Origin: Granulosicoccus sp045106475
GTDB lineage: Bacteria > Pseudomonadota > Gammaproteobacteria > Granulosicoccales > Granulosicoccaceae
Direction of reading: 5' to 3'
Assembly (NCBI GenBank): GCA_045106475.1
Contig: JBGCEO010000010.1
Coordinates: forward strand, 1 to 64,000
DNA length: 64,000 nt
In this document: in pieces, positions 51,133-60,134 of the stretch
Layout of the letters: each line of letters begins with the position of its first letter
Numbering within the stretch: position 1 is the first letter of the stretch
Program-made: the position numbers and the translations under genes
The notes under the pieces: generated by a model
The model's database searches: none
What the model saw: the letters and a program-made list of their open reading frames with translations, nothing else
What the model was told of the DNA's origin: nothing

Positions 51133-54100
51133 TCAAAGCTTCGGCATCCACTTTGCCAGATCGCTGACTCGATTTTCCAGGCGAGAGACGGAAACCTTCT
51201 CGTTAGTGCCTAAATCCTGTGCAAATAGTGATATTCGCAATTCTTCGAACGCCCATCTTAATTCTTGCAGGGTAAGTCGATACTCCGGGTCTTCATCCTT
51301 TTCAACAGGCAATGCCTTAAACGATTCCCAAACCGGCAGTAATTCGGCACGTCTACGTCGATCCTTATCCGGCGCCATGTCGATACTATCCAACCGCTTA
51401 TCCATAGCCTGGAAGTAGACAGGCAGGCGCTTGAGACGAGTAAGCCCGGTATGGGTAACAAATCCGGGGTAGATGAGCTGGGAGATCTGATCCTTGATAT
51501 CGCTGGCAGGTTCTATCCAGCTTAGCGACATAGAGCTCTCCAATCGCTTCGCAACCTGTCGATGCTGTTCAAACACCCGGCTGAGTGCCTCACACAATTC
51601 ACCGGCCAACGGTACTAATTTCGCCCGGCCCGCATCCAGGCCAGACTGAAACTGATCACGTGTTCGCGGCAGCTCGTCCAGATTTATAAACGCTGCATCG
51701 ATAGCCGCATCAACAATGTCATCTATCAGTAGCTGTTTTGAACCGAACGGGGTAAACCGCAAGCTCAGCACATTTATGTTTGGCAACTTTCTCTGCAGGT
51801 AACGCACTTCGTCCTTTAACACCTGTCTATACAAGGCGCGCACACCCAATGGCATTGCACTCATGGCAGCACTGGCGGTTGCAAAGAGCTTGATGCCGAC
51901 TCCTTCCCGGTTTGCCAGCAAAGCAGGAAAACCTTGCAAGGTCATGCCGCTTTTTTCAATGTCCACAGAATCAGGCAGATCGCCAAAATTCCAATCGGAT
52001 ACTTGATCACGCTCGATACTATTGTCACTGAAGCGCAGCAAAGTTTCTTCCACTTCACCAATGTAAGCTTCTTGAAGCACACTCAGATCTCGACCACTGC
52101 GCAAGGACTGCCCGGCATCGCCTACCACGTCAAATCGCATCTTCAAATGCTCAGGCAGGTTACTCGAATCCCAATCCTCCTGAGTCACCTTTACACCGGT
52201 CATACGATGCAAGTGTCGGGACAACCCACCTAGCAGCGATCCCTCTTCAGGTGTCATGGCAGCTGATGCTGCTGATGCAAAATCTGGGGCAGGAACAAAA
52301 TTGCGTCGAAGGTTCTTGGGAAGCGCCTTTATCAAAAGCACTATCTTTTCCTCGAGCATACCCGGCACCAACCACTCGCATCTTGCAGATGACACACGGT
52401 TCAGCACTTCTACAGGACACACAAGAGTTACGCCGTCATCCTCTTCGCCGGGAGCAAAATGATAACGCAGAGGCAAAACCATCCCACCCATTTCAATCTG
52501 ATCCGGATAGTCCCTGCTGCTAACTTCCACTGCATCATCAGCTAAAAGCTGTTCTCGCTCAAAGTACAGCCCCCTGGCGTGCTCAGCTTCGTAGACTTTG
52601 CGCCATTTTTCGAATGAGCTTGAGGTACATACATCTTCAGGGATAAGCGAATCATAGAACCTGACCAGCTCCTCAGGATCAACCACAATGTCGCGTCGAC
52701 GTGATTTCTCTTCAAGCGTTGTAACCTCATCAAGTAATTCCAGGTTGTATCGATGAAAATCACCCCGAGTAACCAGATTGCCTTCAACAAGAGCATCACG
52801 AATAAATATTTGACGAGACTCTTGTGGATTGATACGAGTGTAGTTCACACGTTTTTTTGGATTGATAATCAATCCATATAGGGTGGTCTGCGCCCAGGCA
52901 CCGACGGTACCTTTTTTACGTTGCCAGTGAGCGTCACGGTAACTGTAATGTAGCAAGTGGTCGCCCAGGGCTTCTATCCACTCTGGTTGTATTGCGGCAA
53001 TTTGCCGAGCATAGAGTTTGCTGGTTTCCGCAATTTCTGCGGCCATCATCCACTTCGGTCCTTTCTTGAACAATCCCGATCCCGGAAATATATTCAAGTG
53101 ACGATTGCGTGTTCCCAGATAACCCTGCTTGTCTGTTTTTATTGCAACATTGGCCAGCAGACCTGCTAACAGCGCTCGATGAATATTGTCAGGCTGTGCC
53201 TCTCCTGTGCTTTGCGTTAGATTCAGATCCTTGCACAGACGCTCTAACTGACGACGAACATCCATCCACTCAATAATACGAAGCGCTGATAAAAAGCGTT
53301 GCCGGCACATCTTTCTGAATTGAGAGTTGGATAAATTTTCTTTTTGAACGGTGGCAAAATTCCAAAGATTCAGCCACGCCATGAAATCGGACGTTTCATG
53401 ATTGAATTCTGCATGTTGCTCATCGGCTGCCTGTCGTTTGTCAAAGGGTCTTTCACGAGGATCCTGTACCGACAATGCACTCACTATAGTGAGAATTTCG
53501 CTAACACAACCTTCATCAGCCGAAGCAAGCAGCATTCGGCCCAGTCTTGGGTCTATAGGTAATCTAGCCAGCTGTTTACCCAGCGGCGTAAGCTCACGGT
53601 TGTCATTAAGCGCTGCCAGCTCTTGCAAGGTGCGGTAGCCATCATTGATAAATTTGGATTCGGGCGCTTCGACAAAAGGGAAGTCATCAATACGGCCAAG
53701 CTTCATGGATGCCATTTGCAAAATGACCGATGAAAGATTAGTACGCAAGATCTCGGGTTCGGTAAATTCTGCACGCGAATCAAAATCTTCTTCCGAGTAC
53801 AGACGGATACAAACCCCAGGCGCCTCACGGCCACAACGCCCCATGCGCTGATTGGCGGATGCTTGCGATACTTTTTCAATGGGCAGTCTTTGTACCTTGC
53901 TTCTTACACTGTAACGAGAGATGCGGGCATAGCCCGGATCAACAACAGCTCTTATGCCGGGCACAGTAAGAGATGTCTCAGCCACGTTAGTTGCCAACAC
54001 GATTCTGGGTGCGTTGTGTGATTGGAATATTCGATTTTGCTCGGCATTGGATAGGCGAGAAAACAGTGGCAGTATTTCTACGCCGCGAAATGCACGGTTG

Positions 54101-55059
54101 TGAGAACTCTGCTTGCCAAGGTGATCCGCCATTTCTCGAATATCACGCTCGCCACTGAGAAAAATCAGAATGTCATGCTGGCGCTCTTGCAACAGGGTTT
54201 CACAGGCGTTGCTAATCGCCGTGGGCATGTCAATATCATCAAGCGAATCCGATTCCGCTTCGGGAGGTTGATAACGCAGCTCAACTGGATAGGTTCGACC
54301 TTGAGCAGTAATGATGGGCGCATCATTAAAGTGTGCGGCAAAGCGTTCCGGATCTATCGTTGCTGATGTAATGATCAGTTTTAGATCTTTACGTCTTGCC
54401 AGCAGGCGCTTTAGATACCCCATGAGAAAATCGATATTCAGTGATCGCTCATGCGCCTCATCGATAATTAATGTGTCGTACTGGTTTAACCACGGATCAT
54501 TCTGAATCTCTGCCAGCAATATGCCGTCAGTCATTAGTTTTATGTAGGTGCGATCGCTCACTTGATCGCTGAAGCGAATCTTGAATCCGACGGCATCACC
54601 CACGCTTGTATCCAGCTCACTGGCTATGCGCGCAGCAACCGTTCTTGCAGCGATTCTTCTTGGCTGGGTGTGCCCGATAAGTCCGCCAACACCCAAGCCT
54701 GCATCGAGGCAGATCTTGGGCAACTGCGTGGTTTTCCCTGAACCCGTTTCACCACAAAGGATTACCACCTGATGCGACTTTATCGCCGCAAGAATCTCAT
54801 CACGCTGTTCAACGACCGGCAAGTCTGATGGATAGACAGGTACAGGAACATTTTCTGCCCGCCCCTTTCGTTTGGCCGCAGAGCGATCAACACGCTGCAG
54901 AAATCGTTGCAGATCTTTATCTTGCGTTGGCAAGCCTGCCAGGCGCGAAATACCACGACGCAGCTTGTGCTGGTCCAGCTGCAGACAGCCGTCCACCAAA
55001 CGGTGCAACTCCCGCGCAGTCATTCCTTTCTCGGGGGCTTTCTCGGGTCGGACCACCAT
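51133..55059 (-). CDS. hrpA: ATP-dependent RNA helicase HrpA
   Basis: 1308 residues, matching E. coli HrpA (about 1300), a DEAH-box 3'-5' helicase that acts on stalled ribosomes. Walker A GETGSGKTTQLPK, DEAH in LIIDEAHERS, SATIDPERFA, QRMGRCGREAPG (motif VI), then the HA2, OB and long C-terminal DUF3418 regions. The cysteine-free N-terminus is about 90 residues. ATG 55059 is used; ATG 12 codons later is possible. Confidence 0.96.
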   Translation of the reverse strand: MVVRPEKAPEKGMTARELHRLVDGCLQLDQHKLRRGISRLAGLPTQDKDLQRFLQRVDRSAAKRKGRAENVPVPVYPSDLPVVEQRDEILAAIKSHQVVILCGETGSGKTTQLPKICLDAGLGVGGLIGHTQPRRIAARTVAARIASELDTSVGDAVGFKIRFSDQVSDRTYIKLMTDGILLAEIQNDPWLNQYDTLIIDEAHERSLNIDFLMGYLKRLLARRKDLKLIITSATIDPERFAAHFNDAPIITAQGRTYPVELRYQPPEAESDSLDDIDMPTAISNACETLLQERQHDILIFLSGERDIREMADHLGKQSSHNRAFRGVEILPLFSRLSNAEQNRIFQSHNAPRIVLATNVAETSLTVPGIRAVVDPGYARISRYSVRSKVQRLPIEKVSQASANQRMGRCGREAPGVCIRLYSEEDFDSRAEFTEPEILRTNLSSVILQMASMKLGRIDDFPFVEAPESKFINDGYRTLQELAALNDNRELTPLGKQLARLPIDPRLGRMLLASADEGCVSEILTIVSALSVQDPRERPFDKRQAADEQHAEFNHETSDFMAWLNLWNFATVQKENLSNSQFRKMCRQRFLSALRIIEWMDVRRQLERLCKDLNLTQSTGEAQPDNIHRALLAGLLANVAIKTDKQGYLGTRNRHLNIFPGSGLFKKGPKWMMAAEIAETSKLYARQIAAIQPEWIEALGDHLLHYSYRDAHWQRKKGTVGAWAQTTLYGLIINPKKRVNYTRINPQESRQIFIRDALVEGNLVTRGDFHRYNLELLDEVTTLEEKSRRRDIVVDPEELVRFYDSLIPEDVCTSSSFEKWRKVYEAEHARGLYFEREQLLADDAVEVSSRDYPDQIEMGGMVLPLRYHFAPGEEDDGVTLVCPVEVLNRVSSARCEWLVPGMLEEKIVLLIKALPKNLRRNFVPAPDFASAASAAMTPEEGSLLGGLSRHLHRMTGVKVTQEDWDSSNLPEHLKMRFDVVGDAGQSLRSGRDLSVLQEAYIGEVEETLLRFSDNSIERDQVSDWNFGDLPDSVDIEKSGMTLQGFPALLANREGVGIKLFATASAAMSAMPLGVRALYRQVLKDEVRYLQRKLPNINVLSLRFTPFGSKQLLIDDIVDAAIDAAFINLDELPRTRDQFQSGLDAGRAKLVPLAGELCEALSRVFEQHRQVAKRLESSMSLSWIEPASDIKDQISQLIYPGFVTHTGLTRLKRLPVYFQAMDKRLDSIDMAPDKDRRRRAELLPVWESFKALPVEKDEDPEYRLTLQELRWAFEELRISLFAQDLGTNEKVSVSRLENRVSDLAKWMPKL

Positions 55060-55181
55060 AACTCATTGATTAAAAAGCTGAATACAGCTCAAAATGGCCA
55101 TATTCAGCACTTAGGAACAGGAATTCAACTCAATAGATCAGCGTTTATTGGCACTGCCTACGAGTCTTGTTATTGGCAAGT

Positions 55182-55946
55182 CTAGCCAAATGCAGGCAAA
55201 GCGCGATAGGGCCTGATTTGCCTGCAACTGTATTTCGCTGCATCTTCTCGAACCACGTAACACCCCGACTCAAGCCGCGCTCGACGACCCGGATTGCTGA
55301 TGGAAAGCGCTCGCTTCATCATAAGCGCATACTCAAGATTACCTACTGCAACGCTGTCAGTCCAGAAAGATTGCCTATGTAGTTTACCCTCCACGAGCTG
55401 CTCATCAATCCATTTTTCGCGCATATCGAGCATTTGTTTTTGCGATTCGAAACCGAGCAGACGACAAAGACTTTTATGGTCTATCCGCCCGCCCCTCCTG
55501 CGTGGATGTTTGGATTCATGATACCCACTACAACTCCACTCTTCAGGGTGAGAGACTTCTCGGGCGCGAACCATGTTGAGGTCGATATAGGCCATGCAGC
55601 GCGCAAGATGGGCGTTAGTCTGGACCGCCGTGGCATGAAAACGATCCTCCCAGAAAGCGCCTCTACGACCATGTCTTTTATTAAATTCCTGAGCCGTTCT
55701 GCCGGAGACCAGTTGCATCGCAGCTGATATCGCATCATTGCCATGATCATGAACTAGCAAATGAATATGATTAGAGGTGACGATGTAGTTGAGTACGCTC
55801 AACCCATAACGCCTGCGCGCTTGATACAACCAATACAACCAGCGACGACGATCTGCTTGAAGATGAAGCAGGAACTGCTTCTGATGGCAGCGCTGCGTGA
55901 TGTGCCAGACCTGCCCGGCGATAAAGTGGCGATTGGCTCGAGGCAT
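55182..55946 (-). CDS. REP-associated tyrosine transposase (RAYT, Y1/IS200-like)
   Basis: 254 residues. Single-strand HUH-type transposase of the domesticated RAYT class. The HUH motif is within NYIVTSNHIHLLVHD, and the catalytic Tyr is in MAYIDLNMVRA. RGAFWEDRFHATAV is a typical RAYT segment. The C-terminus has a helical extension. Full length, no frameshift, and a strong Shine-Dalgarno (GGAGG, seven bases before the ATG), so it is probably expressed. No terminal inverted repeats of an insertion sequence are seen; palindromic elements lie on its 5' side. Confidence 0.9.
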   Translation of the reverse strand: MPRANRHFIAGQVWHITQRCHQKQFLLHLQADRRRWLYWLYQARRRYGLSVLNYIVTSNHIHLLVHDHGNDAISAAMQLVSGRTAQEFNKRHGRRGAFWEDRFHATAVQTNAHLARCMAYIDLNMVRAREVSHPEEWSCSGYHESKHPRRRGGRIDHKSLCRLLGFESQKQMLDMREKWIDEQLVEGKLHRQSFWTDSVAVGNLEYALMMKRALSISNPGRRARLESGCYVVREDAAKYSCRQIRPYRALPAFG

Positions 55947-56087
55947 GATGTTCCCTCCATGGAACGATTTAAGTTACGAATTGAACGGCCGCTTCCTGCA
56001 GTCATTCTTGACTATCGATTTGACACTAGGCCCGCTGCCAATACAACAGCTGCCAGGTAAAAGTGAGAAGGGATCGATGCTCTTCAA

Positions 56088-56114
56088 AGCACCTTATGGC
56101 CGTCGATGAAGTGC
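56088..56114. repeat. Degenerate REP-like palindrome, copy 1
   Basis: AGCAC (56088-56092), then CTTATGG, then GTGC (56111-56114), spaced as in the two better copies to the right. It lies about 140 bases upstream of the RAYT start. A second short TGCC/GGCA hairpin (56112-56123) abuts it. Confidence 0.45.
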
Positions 56115-56155
56115 CTTTATGGCAGCATTTGAGCTGATTTTTGGGCGAAACGGGT

Positions 56156-56192
56156 TAACAAACAAGCACTTATGGTGGTCCGACCCAGTGCT
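56156..56192. repeat. REP-like palindrome, copy 2
   Basis: The 31-base segment 56156-56186 recurs at 56196-56226 with one mismatch. Within it AGCAC (56165-56169) and GTGCT (56188-56192) form an inverted repeat around TTATGGTGGTCCGACCC, itself containing GGTC/GACC and CAC/GTG pairs. Confidence 0.75.
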
Positions 56193-56195
56193 ACG

Positions 56196-56233
56196 TAAGA
56201 AACAAGCACTTATGGTGGTCCGACCCGGGTGCT
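56196..56233. repeat. REP-like palindrome, copy 3
   Basis: Direct copy of the preceding element, period 40 bases. AGCAC (56205-56209) pairs with GTGCT (56229-56233). Its last two bases overlap the stop codon of the SPOR gene on the minus strand. Confidence 0.75.
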
Positions 56234-56846
56234 AACCGGTGACGCGGATGACTTTGTAGTCGATGCCACCTTTGCGCAGGCGTTTTTTGGCGTTGGTTAC
56301 CTTCACCTGATCGAAGAACGGCCCAATACGCACACGGTGTCCAACAGCCCCGCTGTTGTCCTGGCGAACAACGATGAAGGCATCGAGACCGAGAATCATG
56401 ACAGCCGCTCTTGCACGCTCGGCTTCATCAGGGCGACGGAAGTTTCCAGCCTGCAGGAAGTAGGACTCCTGACCCAGACTGCTGGCGGGTATCTCTGCGT
56501 AGTTTTCAGCAGACAGATTTCGCGTATTCAGCCGTTGGGCCGAACCCGGAACCACCCTTGTAGCAGGAGGGATTACCACGAGCTTGGTTACATCTTCAAC
56601 TACAACAGGGGCAGCTGCAGGCTTGCGTTCTACTTTTTGCCCTGGCAAAACCGAATAGAATTCGAAGCTATCACTGGCCGAGGTGCTGGCAAATAGTGCA
56701 GAGGAGCTATCTCTGCCAAGTGAATCATCAATCGGTAAGCGCGATAGCAGCATGACAAATCCAATGACGAACCCCACCAACAAACCCAGTGCCAGCACAA
56801 ACAACCGGTTTCCAGGCGCGGCCTCAGTTTTTGGAGTACTTGCCAT
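56232..56846 (-). CDS. SPOR-domain inner-membrane protein (FtsN-like)
   Basis: 204 residues. One membrane helix (about 15-34), a linker rich in Ser and Pro, and a C-terminal SPOR domain (about 125-204) with SYFLQAGNFRRPDEAERA and HRVRIGPF. SPOR domains bind denuded glycans at the division septum. The position directly after argS (three-base gap) is typical of a FtsN-like protein in gammaproteobacteria. It is shorter than E. coli FtsN, so whether it replaces FtsN is open. Confidence 0.85.
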   Translation of the reverse strand: MASTPKTEAAPGNRLFVLALGLLVGFVIGFVMLLSRLPIDDSLGRDSSSALFASTSASDSFEFYSVLPGQKVERKPAAAPVVVEDVTKLVVIPPATRVVPGSAQRLNTRNLSAENYAEIPASSLGQESYFLQAGNFRRPDEAERARAAVMILGLDAFIVVRQDNSGAVGHRVRIGPFFDQVKVTNAKKRLRKGGIDYKVIRVTG

Positions 56847-56849
56847 GAA

Positions 56850-58604
56850 CTACATCACCTCAGGAGTCGACACACCAATTAGGGACAACCCATTGCTTAA
56901 TACCTGCCTAACTGCCAGCAAAAGACATACCCGCGCGTGGCGCAGCTCGGCATCATCAACGAGCACTTTGTGCGCGTTGTAGTAACTATGTAGACCATTT
57001 GCGAGATCTCGCAAGTATCCTGTGAGCTGATGAGGCTCGTGAGTAACAGCGGCACGCTGAATCAGCTCCGGGTAGGTAGCCAGCAATCTCATCAATTCGG
57101 TTTCTGCTGATTCTCCAAGACGCCCCAGAGATGCCAGCCCCGAAGCCTGATCAAATTCAAGACCACGTTGGTCTAGCTGACGCATGACACTGCATATTCG
57201 TGCATAGGCATACTGGACGTAATAAACCGGATTATCGTTAGATTGAGATTTAGCCAGATCCAGATCAAAATCCAGATGTTGGGAATACTTGCGCATCACA
57301 TAGAAAAATCGAGCGGCATCTTTCCCTACTTCATCACGTAGCTCACGAATGGTGACGAATGATCCAGATCGCGTAGACATTTGCACCCGTTCACCCCCAC
57401 GAAACAGAATGGCAAATTGAATTAAAAGAAACTGAAGCTTCTCTCTTGAGTGTCCGAGGGCCTCGCAAGCTGCCAGCATTCTCGCGGTGTAACCATGATG
57501 ATCCGCACCAAACACGTACAAAACCTCGTCGAATCCGCGCTGTAGCTTGTTGTCGATGTAGGCAATATCAGATGCAAAATACGTCGTTTGTCCATTTGCA
57601 CGAACAACGGGGCGATCCTTATCGTCACCAAACTCGGTTGACTTAAACCAGCGAACCCCATCAATTTCGTAGAGATGGCCACCCGCTTCAAGCTTCTCCA
57701 CGACACGCTTTACATCGTTTGTCAGACTGCGCTCACTAAACCACTCATCGTAATGAACGCCAAATTCACCCAGATCTTGCTTGATATCCTCCAGGATTGA
57801 CTCAAGTGAGCGATCAAAAATCTGACGATAATGCTGTTCACCCAATAGCTGTTGCGCGCGTGCGATCAAGCCATCGATGTGTTTTTCCTTGTCACCGCCG
57901 GCCGGCTCATCAGCAACAACATCATCAAAAACCTGATCTGCTGGATGTTTGAAAAGAGCACCATGCTCATCAAACAGAGCTTGGCTAATTTCAAGGATAT
58001 AGTCGCCTTTATACCCGTTTGAAGGAAATGTAAATTTTTCGTCACACAAACTCAAATAGCGTAACCAGACGCTTGTAGCGAGAATGTCCATCTGTCGCCC
58101 GGCGTCGTTGACGTAATACTCTCGTTGGACATCGAAACCGATGGTTTTTAGCAAATTGGCAATTGATGCGCCCAGTGCTGCGCCTCGTCCATGACCCACA
58201 TGCAGGGGCCCGGTTGGGTTGGCAGATACAAATTCCACCTGAATCCGCTTGCCTGCACCATATTCGCTGCACCCGTATTGATCTGCCCTGTCTAGAACCG
58301 TTTTGACCACGGCCGATTGAGCATCGTCTGCCTGAAAGAAATTTATAAAACCGGGACCTGCGATGGTGACATCCCGAACTGCCTCGGACGCCGGCAATGC
58401 TGCGATGAGTAGTTCCGCAATTTCACGTGGCGAGCGTTTTGCCGGCTTGGCCAACATCATGGCAAGGTTAGTTGCAAAATCACCATGACTGGCGTCGCGA
58501 GTACGGGTCACGTTAATCGCAGGATTTACATCAGCGGGTATGGTGCCCTCGGATTGCAACGCAACAAGCGCATCGCGTAGCTGCTTTTCGATTTGGTCTT
58601 TCAC
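56850..58604 (-). CDS. argS: Arginyl-tRNA synthetase
   Basis: 584 residues, class I synthetase. NPTGPLHVGHGRGAALGAS holds the HIGH motif, and the N-terminal tRNA-binding domain (about 1-110, Add-1 type) has HGDFATNLAMML. The C-terminal anticodon-binding helix bundle starts near 460 (DNPVYYVQYAYARI). No KMSKS is expected in most ArgS, and here MSTRSGSFVTIREL stands in. Three bases from the SPOR gene. It has a convergent-free upstream gap of 145 bases. Confidence 0.97.
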   Translation of the reverse strand: MKDQIEKQLRDALVALQSEGTIPADVNPAINVTRTRDASHGDFATNLAMMLAKPAKRSPREIAELLIAALPASEAVRDVTIAGPGFINFFQADDAQSAVVKTVLDRADQYGCSEYGAGKRIQVEFVSANPTGPLHVGHGRGAALGASIANLLKTIGFDVQREYYVNDAGRQMDILATSVWLRYLSLCDEKFTFPSNGYKGDYILEISQALFDEHGALFKHPADQVFDDVVADEPAGGDKEKHIDGLIARAQQLLGEQHYRQIFDRSLESILEDIKQDLGEFGVHYDEWFSERSLTNDVKRVVEKLEAGGHLYEIDGVRWFKSTEFGDDKDRPVVRANGQTTYFASDIAYIDNKLQRGFDEVLYVFGADHHGYTARMLAACEALGHSREKLQFLLIQFAILFRGGERVQMSTRSGSFVTIRELRDEVGKDAARFFYVMRKYSQHLDFDLDLAKSQSNDNPVYYVQYAYARICSVMRQLDQRGLEFDQASGLASLGRLGESAETELMRLLATYPELIQRAAVTHEPHQLTGYLRDLANGLHSYYNAHKVLVDDAELRHARVCLLLAVRQVLSNGLSLIGVSTPEVM

Positions 58605-58708
58605 AAGATCGTGCCATACAGAAATCAGGCAGCAGAGTTTAGCACTCGTCTGAATTCCAGTTGTCGGAAATCACGCTATTTGTTAGATCTGTGCGTCAAC
58701 GCTTGAAA

Positions 58709-58735
58709 GGCCAGCGCTTGAAAGGAGCGCTGGCC
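58709..58735. terminator. Ten-pair hairpin after the DUF481 gene
   Basis: GGCCAGCGCT (58709-58718) and AGCGCTGGCC (58726-58735) are perfectly complementary around a seven-base loop TGAAAGG. A direct repeat GCTTGAAAGG occurs before and inside it. The T-run is poor (TTTC) on the minus strand, so termination may be partial. It ends 15 bases after the DUF481 stop. Confidence 0.6.
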
Positions 58736-58749
58736 CGGCACGGCCTCGA

Positions 58750-59595
58750 TTAGATGTCTACAACAAGATTCATACTAGTCACACTATCGCTGCTAGAGCT
58801 CAGCGGACTATCACCGGATGACAGGTCGCTGTTGCTTCTGGAAAAGTGAGCAATCTTGAATGCCAGCTTTTCCGAAATCTTGAATGCAACACCCAATCCA
58901 ATTTCAACAAAGGTATTGTCACTACCGAAGTCACTGCGCATATCAGCATTGAACGTTACGTTATCGTTGATTCGACTTAAGAAGTTAAGACCAAGGTAAC
59001 CAATACCGCCATTGACATCATCTCCGAATACCAAATCGGTAGTTTTATTTCCGAAACCGATCTCCGCTGTCAGGAAACCCGTCTCATTTGAATAAAAACG
59101 ATGACCTACACCAACAATCTGACGAGTGGCTGTATCAACGTTTGCAGGTTCATCCTGTTCCCAGTCAAGGATGCCGAAAAAGTACGTCTTGGGCGTGTAA
59201 TAGAATTTAGGCTGGTAACCCAAAGCCAGACGATCAGAATTGTCACCTTTAACGATCGTACGCTGAGGCCTGCCATCATCACCAAGTATGGGGTCGCCAT
59301 TTTGGTCCCGCTCTACCACTACTATCGAAGAGGTACCTTTAAATACTGAACCGAATACTAAGTGCTCCCATCGATTAACCGTTTTACCTAATCGAATAGA
59401 GCCGTTTACATTACTCGATTCCGCGTTACCAGTTGAACTGGTTGCTCCCAGAGATGCAGTGCCACTCCAACCGTCAAACGCGCTGCCAACGAGTGCCTTC
59501 GCATCGTCTTGAGCTACGGCAACAGAAGAGCAGAACAAAGCGCTTGTTACAACTATAGCGGCACCAATTTTCTGGATAGAGATTTGTTTTGTCAT
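58750..59595 (-). CDS. DUF481 outer-membrane barrel (YdiY-like)
   Basis: 281 residues. Signal peptide AAIVVTSALFCSSVAVAQ, then a DUF481 beta barrel with WSGTASLGATSSTGNAESSNV at the mature start and YFFGILDWEQDE-type strands. ATG 59595 gives a clean signal peptide; in-frame ATG 59610 and GTG 59646 are alternatives without a Shine-Dalgarno. The C-terminus MNLVVDI lacks the terminal Phe. Function unknown; E. coli YdiY responds to acid or salt. Poor initiation context. Confidence 0.7.
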   Translation of the reverse strand: MTKQISIQKIGAAIVVTSALFCSSVAVAQDDAKALVGSAFDGWSGTASLGATSSTGNAESSNVNGSIRLGKTVNRWEHLVFGSVFKGTSSIVVVERDQNGDPILGDDGRPQRTIVKGDNSDRLALGYQPKFYYTPKTYFFGILDWEQDEPANVDTATRQIVGVGHRFYSNETGFLTAEIGFGNKTTDLVFGDDVNGGIGYLGLNFLSRINDNVTFNADMRSDFGSDNTFVEIGLGVAFKISEKLAFKIAHFSRSNSDLSSGDSPLSSSSDSVTSMNLVVDI

Positions 59596-59636
59596 TTTAG
59601 AAGCTAGCATTGTTAAGGAAGCTACAGTATGACTTT

Positions 59637-59660
59637 GCTCAGCCACTTATTTTGCTGAGC
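59637..59660 (-). promoter_or_regulatory. Hairpin in the DUF481 leader
   Basis: GCTCAGC (59637-59643) pairs with GCTGAGC (59654-59660) over a ten-base loop, about 40 bases before the DUF481 start. It could sequester the 5' region or serve as a small-RNA target, since many outer-membrane protein mRNAs are controlled there. Confidence 0.4.
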
Positions 59661-59976
59661 CATGATGTTTAACAATCTATCTTCAACACATCGCTTTAAA
59701 CATTTTTATATAGTCAAGCAACATAAACAAAGCATTGATGTTTAAAGAGAATCCATTTAAACAGAGCCTGTATATCGTTAACTTATTTATAGATAAATGT
59801 ATATCAGTATAGATACCTACACACGCAGGAAACACTGATATCACATGCACAAGGTTGACTTGCTAGTTTATTTTCTGATAAGCAATGTCACAGTTAACTC
59901 GTATTAACTATTGCTCTGTATCACTCATCTATCTAAGTTCTTCATAGCAACTGTCTAAGCAGTATTAATCTTACTG

Positions 59977-59997
59977 GGCTGTGTTTACAACACAGCC
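59977..59997. terminator. Nine-pair hairpin downstream of cheA
   Basis: GGCTGTGTT (59977-59985) and AACACAGCC (59989-59997) pair perfectly around TAC, 138 bases after the cheA stop on its strand. A smaller CAGTA/TACTG repeat adjoins it. No T-run follows on either strand, so its role as a terminator is uncertain. Confidence 0.4.
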
Positions 59998-60134
59998 AAC
60001 ATCTCGCAGCAAAGAATTTAATCGGTGTCGTAGTGACTATATGTCGGTATACAAAGCAACCTGTGCAACAGCTTTAAAGTTATCTATAGTCATCACGCAC
60101 AGGTGCCAATACGTACATATACTCAAGCACATGA

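Larger units (their letters stand above)
59596..60134. other. AT-rich gap between DUF481 and cheA
   Basis: About 540 bases. It holds the DUF481 leader with an inverted repeat (GCTCAGC/GCTGAGC, 59637-59660), runs of AT with a palindrome ATTTATAGATAAAT (about 59785-59798), and a nine-pair hairpin at 59977-59997 on the cheA side. No coding frame of note. A weak sigma-70-like pair on the minus strand near 59720 is possible. Confidence 0.5.
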
